A stretch of DNA of 64,000 nucleotides, taken from Chryseobacterium sp. CY350. GTDB lineage: Bacteria > Bacteroidota > Bacteroidia > Flavobacteriales > Weeksellaceae. Where the stretch lies: the NCBI RefSeq assembly GCF_027945075.1, contig NZ_CP116034.1, positions 2,480,001 to 2,544,000 on the forward strand. The letters run 5' to 3'. Made by a program: the position numbers and the translations under genes. Shown in pieces: positions 1-8,286 of this stretch. Under the pieces are notes generated by a model. That model saw only the letters and a list, made by a program, of their open reading frames with translations, did no database searches and was not told where the DNA came from. Each line of letters opens with the position of its first letter. The first letter of the stretch is position 1.

Positions 1-1566
1 TAAATACGGACCGTCATGATTTAAACAGTCTGTAATAGCTCCTACAACGTCTTCTGGTTTATGAACATTTTTTCCGGGATAACCCATTGCCTGTGCAATC
101 ATCGCAAAATCCGGATTAATCATATCGGTCTCATTATCTGGCATTCCGCCGACTTCCATTTCCAGTTTTACCATCCCAAGACTTCTGTTGTTGAAAACAA
201 TAAGTTTTACAGGAAGCCTATACTGAAAAATGGTTGCCATATCGCCCAAAAGCATCGACAAACCGCCGTCACCACACATTGCAATGACCTGTCGTCCGGG
301 ATAGGCCAATGAAGCTCCTATCGCCATTGGCATTGCATTCGCCATCGATCCGTGGTTAAATGATCCCAACATTTTTCGTTCACCGGTTCCTGTAATAAAT
401 CTTGCGCCCCAGACACAGCACATTCCGGTATCTACCGTAAAAATCGCATCATTTTTGGCTATCTGATCCAAAGTATGGGCAACATATTCGGGTTGAATAT
501 TATCTTCTGTCCCAGATTCTTTTACATAAGTCAATTGATGTTCTTTTACTTTTCCGTAAAATTCCAATTGCTGATTGAGGAAGTTTACATCTGTCTTTTC
601 TTTTAATAATGGAAGTAAGGCTTTGATGGTTTCTTTCACATCACCTGTAAGACCCAATTCCAGTTTTGCCCTTCTGCCTAATCTTTCCGGACTTTCGTCG
701 ATCTGAACAATTTTATTTTTTACAGGCATAAATTTTTCATAAGGGAAATCTGTTCCCAATAGCAGAACAAGATCAGCCTCGTGCATTGCGTGATAAGCTG
801 ATGGTAATCCCAAAAGACCTGTCAAACCCACTTCATTAGGATTATTTGGCTGAATAGACATTTTTCCTCTGAAAGAATATCCAACCGGAGCTTTCAAAAA
901 TTTTGCTAATTCTACAACCTCAACATTTGATTTTTCGGCTCCGATACCACAGTAAATCGTTACCTTTTTGCTTTCATTAATTAAATTTGCCAAATGAGTT
1001 AATTCTTCATCGGAAGGACGAATCACAGGATTTGTTTTGAAAATCTGATTAGAAGTTGTTGCCTCTTCAGCATCAAGTTCAGAAACATCACCGGGAAGTC
1101 CGATCACGGCTACACCTTTTTTAGAAATAGCATGCTGAATTGCCGTCTGCAAAGTTCTCTGAACCTGCTCTGGTCTTGTAATCATTTGATTATAATAACT
1201 GCAATCGTCAAATAATTTGATGGTGTTTGTTTCCTGAAAATAATCCATTCCCATCTCATTACTCGGAATTGTAGAGGCAATCACCAACATCGGAACATGT
1301 GAACGGTGCGCTTCGTAAACACCATTGATTAAGTGAACGTGGCCTGGACCGCAACTTCCGGCACAAACAGCAAAACCATCCAATTCCGCTTCGGCTGCTG
1401 CTGCGTAGGCTCCGACCTCTTCATGCCTCACATGAATCCATTCGATACTGCTTTTTTTCACAGCAATATTCAGATGATTCAAACTGTCGCCTGTAACAGC
1501 ATAAATTCTTTTCACATTGGCATTTTCGAGCATCTCAACAATTTGCTCTGCGATATTTTTAGCCAT
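1..1566 (-). CDS. poxB: Pyruvate dehydrogenase (quinone)/pyruvate oxidase, 3' end cut by window
   Basis: A thiamine-diphosphate enzyme that most likely decarboxylates pyruvate to acetate and passes electrons to the quinone pool at the membrane. The frame starts at the ATG complementary to 1564-1566 (MAKNIAEQIVEML) and is open to base 1, giving 522 codons. E. coli PoxB has 572 residues, so roughly the last 50, the membrane-binding tail in that enzyme, lie outside. Visible are the N-terminal domain with RHEEVGAYAAAAEAEL (catalytic Glu region), a central domain with LLLGTDFPYEKF, and the cofactor motif CGDGGLSMLLGDM followed by FNN (GDG...N). The gene lies downstream of lysA on the same strand, but the lysA terminator separates them, so it is probably its own unit. 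Acetolactate synthase-type enzymes share the fold and are the main alternative. Confidence 0.88.
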   Translation of the reverse strand, partial: MAKNIAEQIVEMLENANVKRIYAVTGDSLNHLNIAVKKSSIEWIHVRHEEVGAYAAAAEAELDGFAVCAGSCGPGHVHLINGVYEAHRSHVPMLVIASTIPSNEMGMDYFQETNTIKLFDDCSYYNQMITRPEQVQRTLQTAIQHAISKKGVAVIGLPGDVSELDAEEATTSNQIFKTNPVIRPSDEELTHLANLINESKKVTIYCGIGAEKSNVEVVELAKFLKAPVGYSFRGKMSIQPNNPNEVGLTGLLGLPSAYHAMHEADLVLLLGTDFPYEKFMPVKNKIVQIDESPERLGRRAKLELGLTGDVKETIKALLPLLKEKTDVNFLNQQLEFYGKVKEHQLTYVKESGTEDNIQPEYVAHTLDQIAKNDAIFTVDTGMCCVWGARFITGTGERKMLGSFNHGSMANAMPMAIGASLAYPGRQVIAMCGDGGLSMLLGDMATIFQYRLPVKLIVFNNRSLGMVKLEMEVGGMPDNETDMINPDFAMIAQAMGYPGKNVHKPEDVVGAITDCLNHDGPYL

Positions 1567-1734
1567 AATTACTATTTTTTTTGATTAATTTGGTTCTGAT
1601 ATTAAATTTGAATCATATGACTCTCAGTATTTTTCCAAAAAACAATGAGTAATCAAATGTAGTCATTAAAAGATTCTAAAAGAAGCATTGATTGTGTTTT
1701 TATTCAACTTCTTATTTTTCAGTATAAAGCAAAA

Positions 1735-1762
1735 AATACTCCGCAATTTCTCACGGAGTATT
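1735..1762 (-). terminator. Rho-independent terminator of lysA
   Basis: An eight-base stem ATACTCCG/CGGAGTAT with a ten-base loop lies 37 bases beyond the lysA stop. On the minus strand it is followed by a T run, and A/T runs on both sides mean it could work in either direction. It separates lysA from poxB. Confidence 0.85.
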
Positions 1763-1797
1763 TTTTTATTAAAAATTATATTATCTTAAAAAGGCTA

Positions 1798-2997
1798 TTA
1801 TAAAACTTCAATCTGATTTCTCAAAAGATCTTCAAATTCATCTCTTTTTCTGATCAGATGAGCTTTTCCGTCTAAGAAAAGAACTTCCGCCGGTTTTAGT
1901 CTCGAATTGAAATTCGTACTCATCTCAAAACCGTAAGCTCCCGCAGTATGGAAAGCCAAAACATCGCCTTCTCTTACCTCATTCAGCTTTCTGTCCCAAG
2001 CAAAAGTATCTGTCTCACAGATATTTCCAACTACCGTATAAATTCTTTCCGCACCTTTTGGGTTTGATAAATTTTCGATGGTATGATAAGAATCGTAGAA
2101 CATAGGACGAATCAAATGGTTGAATCCCGAATTTACTCCAACAAAAACAGTTGCCGTAGTTTGCTTGATGACATTAGCTTTCACTAATAAATAACCACAT
2201 TTCCCAACGAGAAATTTCCCAGGCTCGAACCAAAGCTCAAACTTCTTTCCTGTTTCTTTAGAAAAATCAGCAATTGCTTTTTCAACTTTTTTGCCTAGAG
2301 ATTTCACATCAGTTTCCATATCGCTTTCCTGATAAGGAATTTTGAAGCCGCTTCCCATATCGAGATATTTCAGATTCGGAAAATGTTCAGACAACTCAAG
2401 CATGATTTCCAGTGCCTGTAAAAACACTTCAGGATCTTTAATTTCGCTTCCTGTGTGCATATGAAGACCTTCTACATTCAGATTGGTGCTTTTCATCACA
2501 CGCTCAATGTGACGCATTTGATGAATAGAAATTCCGAATTTAGAATCGATATGTCCTGTAGAAATTTTATGATTTCCGCCCGCATAAATGTGCGGATTGA
2601 TTCTTACAAAAATAGGATATGTATTCCCGTATTTGTTCCCGAACTGCTCAAGAATTGATATATTATCAATGTTGATATGAACACCGTGCATCATCGCCTC
2701 TTCAATTTCAGCTAAATCAACACAATTGGGAGTAAATAGTATTTTATCTTTCGTAAAGCCAGCCTTTAAGCCTAATTTTACTTCGCTGATGGAGACACAA
2801 TCCAAAGAAGCGCCAAGATTCTTAATGTATTTTAATATATTGATGTTCGTTAAAGCCTTTGCAGCATAAAAGAACTTGGTATGTTTCAGAAAAGAAGACG
2901 TAAGTTTCTCGTATTGATTTTTAATAGATTCGGCATCATAAACATATACCGGTGTGCCAAATTCCTGGGCAATCTTCAATAATTCTTTTGGGTTCAT
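1798..2997 (-). CDS. lysA: Diaminopimelate decarboxylase
   Basis: Catalyses the last step of lysine synthesis, meso-diaminopimelate to L-lysine plus CO2, using pyridoxal phosphate in the cytoplasm. The 399-residue length suits the family. Visible are the cofactor lysine K47 in FFYAAKALTN, HMHTGSEI, a glycine-rich phosphate-binding stretch GSGFKIPY, EPGKFLV, and the substrate-side motif CETDTF near residue 323. The ATG start (MNPKELLKIA) lies 16 bases after the T run of a terminator hairpin. That hairpin is preceded by a 25-codon lysine-rich ORF and a competing hairpin arm, which together suggest attenuation by lysine supply (see findings). The gene has its own terminator and no co-transcribed partner. 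Confidence 0.95.
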   Translation of the reverse strand: MNPKELLKIAQEFGTPVYVYDAESIKNQYEKLTSSFLKHTKFFYAAKALTNINILKYIKNLGASLDCVSISEVKLGLKAGFTKDKILFTPNCVDLAEIEEAMMHGVHINIDNISILEQFGNKYGNTYPIFVRINPHIYAGGNHKISTGHIDSKFGISIHQMRHIERVMKSTNLNVEGLHMHTGSEIKDPEVFLQALEIMLELSEHFPNLKYLDMGSGFKIPYQESDMETDVKSLGKKVEKAIADFSKETGKKFELWFEPGKFLVGKCGYLLVKANVIKQTTATVFVGVNSGFNHLIRPMFYDSYHTIENLSNPKGAERIYTVVGNICETDTFAWDRKLNEVREGDVLAFHTAGAYGFEMSTNFNSRLKPAEVLFLDGKAHLIRKRDEFEDLLRNQIEVL

Positions 2998-3013
2998 AAT
3001 TTCAATTTAACAT

Positions 3014-3046
3014 AAAAAAAGGCAGATCCTTCGAAAAGAGTCTGCC
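3014..3046 (-). terminator. Terminator in the lysA leader (candidate attenuator)
   Basis: On the minus strand the stem GGCAGA/TCTGCC, extended inward through one mismatch to a TTCG loop, is followed by seven T residues, ending 16 bases before the lysA ATG. The left arm GGCAGACT (3046-3039) can instead pair over eight bases, one a G-U wobble, with AGTTTGCC (3075-3068), which lies just after the stop codon of the small upstream ORF. The two structures exclude each other, as in classical transcription attenuation. Confidence 0.7.
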
Positions 3047-3076
3047 ACATTCATTATTTTTATGCAAGGCAAACTT

Positions 3077-3154
3077 CTAGGTATTCCAAACCTTTGAAAA
3101 CTTTACAGCTCCCTTCTTTCCGGTTTGTTTTTGTTTAAAATTCTGCATTGCCAT
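3077..3154 (-). CDS. Putative lysine-rich leader peptide of lysA, 25 aa
   Basis: A 25-codon ORF (begins MAMQNFKQKQTGKK, ends KVWNT) lies between a promoter-like TATTTTTG element and the lysA leader terminator. Six of 25 residues are lysine (positions 7, 9, 13, 14, 18, 21). The stop TAG at 3079-3077 is one base upstream of the arm AGTTTGCC that can pair with the terminator. A ribosome finishing the ORF would cover that arm, while one stalled at Lys18 or Lys21 would leave it free. This is the arrangement expected of a leader peptide that senses charged tRNA-Lys. The start could also be Met3. No homologue is known to me, and the peptide role is inference. Confidence 0.5.
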   Translation of the reverse strand: MAMQNFKQKQTGKKGAVKFSKVWNT

Positions 3155-3168
3155 TTTTAATTCTATTG

Positions 3169-3176
3169 CAAAAATA
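3169..3176 (-). promoter_or_regulatory. -7 element for the lysA leader transcript
   Basis: TATTTTTG on the minus strand matches the Bacteroidota -7 consensus TAnnTTTG and ends 14 bases before the leader-peptide ATG at 3154. It predicts a very short untranslated leader before the small ORF. No clear TTG lies at the -33 position, so the match is to the -7 element only. Confidence 0.5.
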
Positions 3177-3251
3177 CTATTTATTTTGAGAAATTAAATC
3201 TGAAAAGTGTTTTCTTCCGAATAAAAATTCATCTGATGATAAAATGTTCTC

Positions 3252-4475
3252 TTATTTCGGTAATGCCAGCGTTTCAAAATCCCCACGAAGCAAGGCCAGT
3301 TGCAATTCGTTGTTCATATCTGCCGTAGAAAGCGGTAAATCTAATTTTAATTTTGAAATTTTACTTAAAGTCTGAATTTGAGTAAACAAATCATAAAAGC
3401 CATAGGAAACCACTCGTCCGTTTTCGATGATCAAAAATAATTTTTCACCCAGTTTTCTTCCTGCGCCCAACCACATTTCGTTTCTCTTTTTAAAATCAAT
3501 CTTCTTTTTAAAAACCTCAACATCAGCATATTCTTCAAATTTCGCAATATACTGTACCGCTTTAGAACCCTGTGTAAAAGATCTGAATTTTAGGATTGGC
3601 TTCTCATTTTTGTTAAGGGTATTTTTTTCTACGATATATTTATTATTCCTAAAATAAAGTCCGTAAGCAAGCGTTTCTCGCTTCTTAATATTTTTAGAAT
3701 TCTGAATTAGTTTAGCAATAATATCTGTTCCCGTCAGTTCAAAATGAATCTGTTCCACTTCCTTTTGAATCTCAACAAACTTCTTTGATTTTGAATTAAA
3801 AAGTTTCTTCGAAAACCTGTTGATATCCTGAACGTAATCTGAAAAAATAATTTTCCCCGATTCGTTCTGAAAATAAACAAACCCTTTTTCTCCGGGTAAA
3901 TCCTGAGTTAAAACCTTTATCTTATTAATGTAAGTTTTCGCATTTGTTTCCTCGTGCTGTTTCTGAATAATTTCATTCTCGGTATCTTTAGAAACCAGCA
4001 GTCTGAATAATTCTAAAGTAGCCCTCGCATCACCTTCTGCCCTGTGTGCATTAACCAACGGAATCCCCAATGATCGCACAAGTTTTCCTAAAGAATAACT
4101 TACCTCATCCGGAATCAGTTTTTTCGCTAAAGGAATTGTATCTAAAGTATTGATCTTATAATCGTAACCCAACCTCTGAAAAGATTGCCGAAGCATTCTG
4201 TAATCAAAATCGATATTGTGCCCCACCAAAGTTGTACCTTCTGTAATTTCAATGACTCTTTTTGCCAATTCATGAAATTTTGGGGCAGTTTTCACCATAT
4301 TGGGTGTAATATTCGTCAGTTTCTGCACAAAAGGGGTAATATCGCTTTCCGGATTTACGAGAGAGATAAACTGGTCGACAATTTTATGACCATCGTATCT
4401 GTAGATGGCAATATCTATAATGCATTCTTTCCTGAAACCTGCACCATTACTTTCTATGTCTATTATTGAATACAT
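3252..4475 (-). CDS. DnaQ-like 3'-5' exonuclease fused to a GIY-YIG-like domain
   Basis: A probable DNA repair or proofreading-type nuclease of 407 residues. Residues 1-165 form a DEDDh exonuclease: D6 and E8 in IIDIESNG, VGHNIDFDYRML, and the final NAHRAEGDARAT with the catalytic His and Asp. A second region from about 195 (PGEKGFVYFQNESGKIIFSDYV) looks like a degenerate GIY-YIG core of the UvrC/Cho type. The rest, to residue 407, is not recognised. The same two-domain layout is common in Bacteroidota proteins annotated as exonuclease domain-containing. ATG start; the gene is followed by the lysA leader region and has no evident operon partner. The molecular substrate is unknown. Confidence 0.8.
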   Translation of the reverse strand: MYSIIDIESNGAGFRKECIIDIAIYRYDGHKIVDQFISLVNPESDITPFVQKLTNITPNMVKTAPKFHELAKRVIEITEGTTLVGHNIDFDYRMLRQSFQRLGYDYKINTLDTIPLAKKLIPDEVSYSLGKLVRSLGIPLVNAHRAEGDARATLELFRLLVSKDTENEIIQKQHEETNAKTYINKIKVLTQDLPGEKGFVYFQNESGKIIFSDYVQDINRFSKKLFNSKSKKFVEIQKEVEQIHFELTGTDIIAKLIQNSKNIKKRETLAYGLYFRNNKYIVEKNTLNKNEKPILKFRSFTQGSKAVQYIAKFEEYADVEVFKKKIDFKKRNEMWLGAGRKLGEKLFLIIENGRVVSYGFYDLFTQIQTLSKISKLKLDLPLSTADMNNELQLALLRGDFETLALPK

Positions 4476-4592
4476 TTAATCTTACCTGAGCTTTACATCA
4501 AAAATTACAACTTTTTTGAAAATGCTGTTTTTTAAAAAGGGAATTTTGCTAAAATAATGAAAATACATTAAATAATGCAAAAAGAAAGAGTC

Positions 4593-6119
4593 TTATCTTT
4601 TTCTGCCTCCCAAACCGAACATTCCCAGAATAGCTTTTGCCCCTTCTCTCATCAAAGTGTTGGCAAAAGTTCTGCCAGCTCGGCTTTTTAAAACCTGCTC
4701 AAACATTCCTGGTTCTTCCTTTATGGGTTTTGTCTTTTGCGTTGGTGCAGAATTTTGAACCGCCTTCTCCATTCTTTCAGCTAAAATTTCATACGCAGAT
4801 TCGCTGTCGATAGCCTTTTCGTATTTTGAAACCAATTCAGAATTTGAAACCAGATCAGAAACTTCTGCATCATTCAGAACATCCATTCTTGACTCTGGAG
4901 AGATTAAATAAGTATGAACAAGCGGTGTCGGAATTCCTTTTTCATCCAAAGCAGTGATGAAAGCTTCACCAATTCCGAGATTTTGAATCAATTCAGAAGC
5001 ATTGTAAAACTCTGTAGTCGGATAATTTTCAACAGCTTTAGAAATTTCTTTTTTATCTTTTGCAGTAAAACCTCTCAGCGCATGCTGGATTTTTAAACCT
5101 AATTGCGAAAGCACATTTTCCGGAACGTCACCCGGAATTTGGGTAATAAAATATATTCCGACTCCTTTCGAGCGTATTAATTTTACCATGGTCTCAATCT
5201 GAGAAGCCAGCGCTTTGGAAGCCTCATCAAATATTAAATGTGCTTCGTCGATAAAGAGAACCAATTTCGGTTTTCCGCTGTCGCCTTCTTCTGGAAACGT
5301 CATGTAAATTTCAGCAAAGAGAGAGAGCATAAATGTCGAAAACAGCTGAGGTTTACTTTGAATATCTGCAACTCTTAAAATGTTGACAACACCTTTACCA
5401 TCTCTTTTTTCAAGTAAATCGTGAACATCAAAACTCAATTCTCCAAAGAAATCTGCTGCTCCCTGCTGCTCCAAAGCAACAATTGATCTTAAAATTGTTC
5501 CCAAAGAAGCCGAAGCGATAGATCCGTAATTGGCCGACAATTCTGCCTTACCTTGCGGATTATCGGTAACATACTGCAAAACTTTTTTTAAATCATTTAA
5601 ATCAATTAAAGGCAAACCTTTGTCGTCACAATACTTAAAGACGATTGACATGATGCTTTGCTGAGTATCATTTAACTCTAAAATTTTACTTAACAAAACA
5701 GGACCAAATTCTGTCACCGTTGCTCTCAACTTCACACCTTTACCGCCGGAAATACTCATTAATTCTACCGGAAAAGCTTGTGGATTGTAAGGAAGTTTTG
5801 TTTTTGCGTAGCGCTCTTCGATGATTGCATTCATTTCTCCACTTGCTGCAATACCAGAAAAATCCCCCTTAATATCTAAAACCAAAGAAGGAACTCCCGC
5901 GTGTGAAAGCTGTTCTGCAAAAACCTGAAGCGTTTTGGTTTTTCCGGTTCCTGTAGCGCCGGCAATCAAACCATGACGGTTGATTGTTTTTAAAGGAATC
6001 GTAACATTTACTTCTGTGACGACATCGCCATCTAGCATTCCCTTTCCGAGAATAATGTGCTCACCTTTTGGAGTATATCGTTTTGAAAGTTCGTCAATAA
6101 ATTTTGTTTTGTCTGCCAT
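4593..6119 (-). CDS. DUF853/HerA-like ATPase (YjgR family)
   Basis: A RecA-fold ATPase of the HerA/FtsK class, 508 residues. Walker A is GATGTGKTKTLQ at about residues 53-64 and Walker B is LVLFIDEAHLIF near residue 290. FITQIPGDVPENVLSQLG is the conserved sensor region that gives the DUF853 family its profile. The C-terminus is basic (GLGGRKR), after a variable linker around 425-465. Family members are often called helicase HerA-like or YjgR, but the cellular role is not established. The start codon is the ATG at 6119. It appears to be a single gene, with 117 bases to the exonuclease gene downstream. Confidence 0.85.
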   Translation of the reverse strand: MADKTKFIDELSKRYTPKGEHIILGKGMLDGDVVTEVNVTIPLKTINRHGLIAGATGTGKTKTLQVFAEQLSHAGVPSLVLDIKGDFSGIAASGEMNAIIEERYAKTKLPYNPQAFPVELMSISGGKGVKLRATVTEFGPVLLSKILELNDTQQSIMSIVFKYCDDKGLPLIDLNDLKKVLQYVTDNPQGKAELSANYGSIASASLGTILRSIVALEQQGAADFFGELSFDVHDLLEKRDGKGVVNILRVADIQSKPQLFSTFMLSLFAEIYMTFPEEGDSGKPKLVLFIDEAHLIFDEASKALASQIETMVKLIRSKGVGIYFITQIPGDVPENVLSQLGLKIQHALRGFTAKDKKEISKAVENYPTTEFYNASELIQNLGIGEAFITALDEKGIPTPLVHTYLISPESRMDVLNDAEVSDLVSNSELVSKYEKAIDSESAYEILAERMEKAVQNSAPTQKTKPIKEEPGMFEQVLKSRAGRTFANTLMREGAKAILGMFGLGGRKR

Positions 6120-6405
6120 TTGATATTTTTAACTCTTAAAGGTAAATATTTTTATAAAAGATTTGAGTGTTGAAGCTAATTTCTTAATAATTTAAATTTA
6201 AAAACTGTTTCCTTCCGTATGATATAAAACAGTTCAAATTATTGTACCAAGAAGCCGATACACTTCTGTTTGAAACTTAACCTGTTGAAACTATTTTCTG
6301 ACAAAGCAAATTTTTGAGATTGAGAAAAACTATCGTGCATAATTATCTTTTCTTTATAATTAATCCATTACTTTGTATCTTTATAATCATTTTAAATAAG
6401 AATCA

Positions 6406-7815
6406 ATGAAAATTGAGCAAATATATACCGGCTGTTTAGCACAAGGCGCATACTATATCGTATCGGAAAACGAAGCCGCAATCATAGACCCATTGAGGGA
6501 AGTAAAACCTTATCTTGACCGTCTAGAAAAAGACAATGTAACCTTAAAATATATATTTGAAACTCATTTTCATGCAGATTTTGTTTCCGGACATTTAGAT
6601 TTGAGCAAAAAAACAGATGCTCCGATTGTATACGGACCCACCGCAGAACCAGATTTTGAAGCAATTATTGCTGAAGACAATCAGATTTTCGAAATAGGAA
6701 AAGTAAAAATAAAAGCGCTACACACTCCGGGTCACACGATGGAAAGTACAACTTACCTTTTGATCGATGAAAACGGAGTTGAAACTGCAATCTTCACAGG
6801 AGACACTTTATTTTTAGGTGATGTTGGCCGTCCTGATCTTGCTCAGAAAGCAGGAAGTATGACTCAGGAAGATCTTGCCGGAATTTTATACGAAAGTTTA
6901 CACAGCAAAATTTTACCTTTAGACGACACCGTTACGGTTTATCCGGCTCACGGCGCAGGCTCGGCATGTGGAAAAAATATGCAGAAAGAAACGGTTGACA
7001 TCCTAGGTAATCAAAGAAAAACGAATTACGCTCTCAATCAACCGGATAAAGAATCATTTATTAAAGAAGTTCTTGACGGATTAACAGCTCCACCGAAATA
7101 TTTCGGGATGAATGTAGCAATGAATAAAGGAGGTTATGAGAGTCTGGACGACGTTATGACAAAAGGCTTAAACCCAATTTCTGTTGAAGATTTTGAAAGC
7201 TTTGCAGAAGAAACCGGAGCTTTGATTTTAGATACGAGAAGTCCGGGTGAATTTCATAAAGGTTTTATTCCAAACTCTATAAATATTGGCTTGAAAGGCG
7301 ATTTTGCGCCGTGGGTAGGAAGTCTTATTGTTGATGTAAAACATCCTTTATTGCTGGTTTCAGATGAAGGAACTGAAGAGGAAGTGATTACGAGATTGAG
7401 CAGAGTTGGTTTTGACAATGTTTTGGGATATTTAAAAGGTGGTTTTCAATCCTGGAGAAATTCAGAAAATGAAATTGATGAAATAAAAAGAATTTCACCT
7501 GAAGAATTCGCAGAACAGTTCATTCCCGAATCTAAAGTGATCGATGTAAGAAAAATCACTGAATATTCTTCGGAACACATAAACAATGCATACAATAAGC
7601 CTTTGGATACGATCAGTGACTGGGTTTCTACGATTGATGATTCTGAACATTTCTTTTTACATTGTGCCGGAGGCTACCGCAGCATGATTGCAGCAAGCAT
7701 TCTTAACTCACATGGTATCAGAAACTTCACAGAAATAGAAGGTGGTTTTAACGGAATAAAAAAAACAGATAAATTTCCGACTTCAGATTTTGTTTGTCAG
7801 TCAAAAACTCTTTAA
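6406..7815 (+). CDS. Metallo-beta-lactamase fold hydrolase with two rhodanese domains
   Basis: Probably a sulfur-metabolism enzyme related to persulfide dioxygenases, 469 residues. Residues 1-250 carry the metal site: THFHADF (H54, H56, D58), HTPGHTMES and FTGDTLFLGDVGRPDL. The first rhodanese domain (about 255-355) has the scaffold LDTRSPGEFHKGFIPN, but where the active-site Cys loop should be it reads LLLVSDEGTEEE, so it is probably inactive. The second (about 365-460) keeps an active loop, HCAGGYRS. A thioredoxin gene follows 54 bases downstream, fitting joint handling of persulfides or thiol oxidation. The exact substrate (glutathione, CoA or bacillithiol persulfide) cannot be told from sequence. 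Confidence 0.85.
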   Translation: MKIEQIYTGCLAQGAYYIVSENEAAIIDPLREVKPYLDRLEKDNVTLKYIFETHFHADFVSGHLDLSKKTDAPIVYGPTAEPDFEAIIAEDNQIFEIGKVKIKALHTPGHTMESTTYLLIDENGVETAIFTGDTLFLGDVGRPDLAQKAGSMTQEDLAGILYESLHSKILPLDDTVTVYPAHGAGSACGKNMQKETVDILGNQRKTNYALNQPDKESFIKEVLDGLTAPPKYFGMNVAMNKGGYESLDDVMTKGLNPISVEDFESFAEETGALILDTRSPGEFHKGFIPNSINIGLKGDFAPWVGSLIVDVKHPLLLVSDEGTEEEVITRLSRVGFDNVLGYLKGGFQSWRNSENEIDEIKRISPEEFAEQFIPESKVIDVRKITEYSSEHINNAYNKPLDTISDWVSTIDDSEHFFLHCAGGYRSMIAASILNSHGIRNFTEIEGGFNGIKKTDKFPTSDFVCQSKTL

Positions 7816-7869
7816 AATCTCAGATTTATTTGGAATTATTCTTGCAGCAAATTGATTAAAAATATAGTA

Positions 7870-8169
7870 ATGTCACAAAAATTTCAAGAACTTATAGAAT
7901 CAGAAAGACCTGTTTTAATTGACTTTTTCGCAACTTGGTGTCAACCTTGCAAAGTGCAGTCATCGGTTTTAACGACAGTAAAAGAGAATGTGGGCGAAGG
8001 CGCAAGAATTGTAAAAATAGATGTAGATCAATATCCTGCGATTGCTTCTCAATACGGCGTACGAGGAGTTCCGACATTAGCGGTCTTCAAGAAAGGCGAA
8101 CTTCTTTACAAAGAAAGCGGCGTACATGATGTAAATCGGTTGACTCAACTTTTACAACAGTATATTTAA
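7870..8169 (+). CDS. Thioredoxin family protein
   Basis: A small cytoplasmic dithiol-disulfide oxidoreductase of 99 residues. The active site is FFATWCQPCK, with Gln in place of the usual Gly of WCGPC; the cis-proline segment is RGVPTLAVF. No signal peptide or membrane segment is seen. I chose the ATG at 7870 (MSQKFQEL); a TTG six codons upstream would add MIKNIV, which is not typical. It follows the rhodanese hydrolase by 54 bases and is probably co-transcribed, so it may reduce that enzyme or its persulfide products. Confidence 0.88.
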   Translation: MSQKFQELIESERPVLIDFFATWCQPCKVQSSVLTTVKENVGEGARIVKIDVDQYPAIASQYGVRGVPTLAVFKKGELLYKESGVHDVNRLTQLLQQYI

Positions 8170-8286
8170 TTACGGTTTAGATTAAATTTGTATAATTTTC
8201 CCCGTCAGATTTCCCGGGGAGAATAATAAATATCTGAATATTGGCGTAGTCTTTAAAAATTGAACTGCTTTGCCTTAGCCTTAAAC

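Noticed and set aside
8196..8221. GC-rich hairpin TCCCCG/CGGGGA after the thioredoxin gene
   Set aside because: Only six base pairs and no T run, so not listed as a terminator, though it may have a role.
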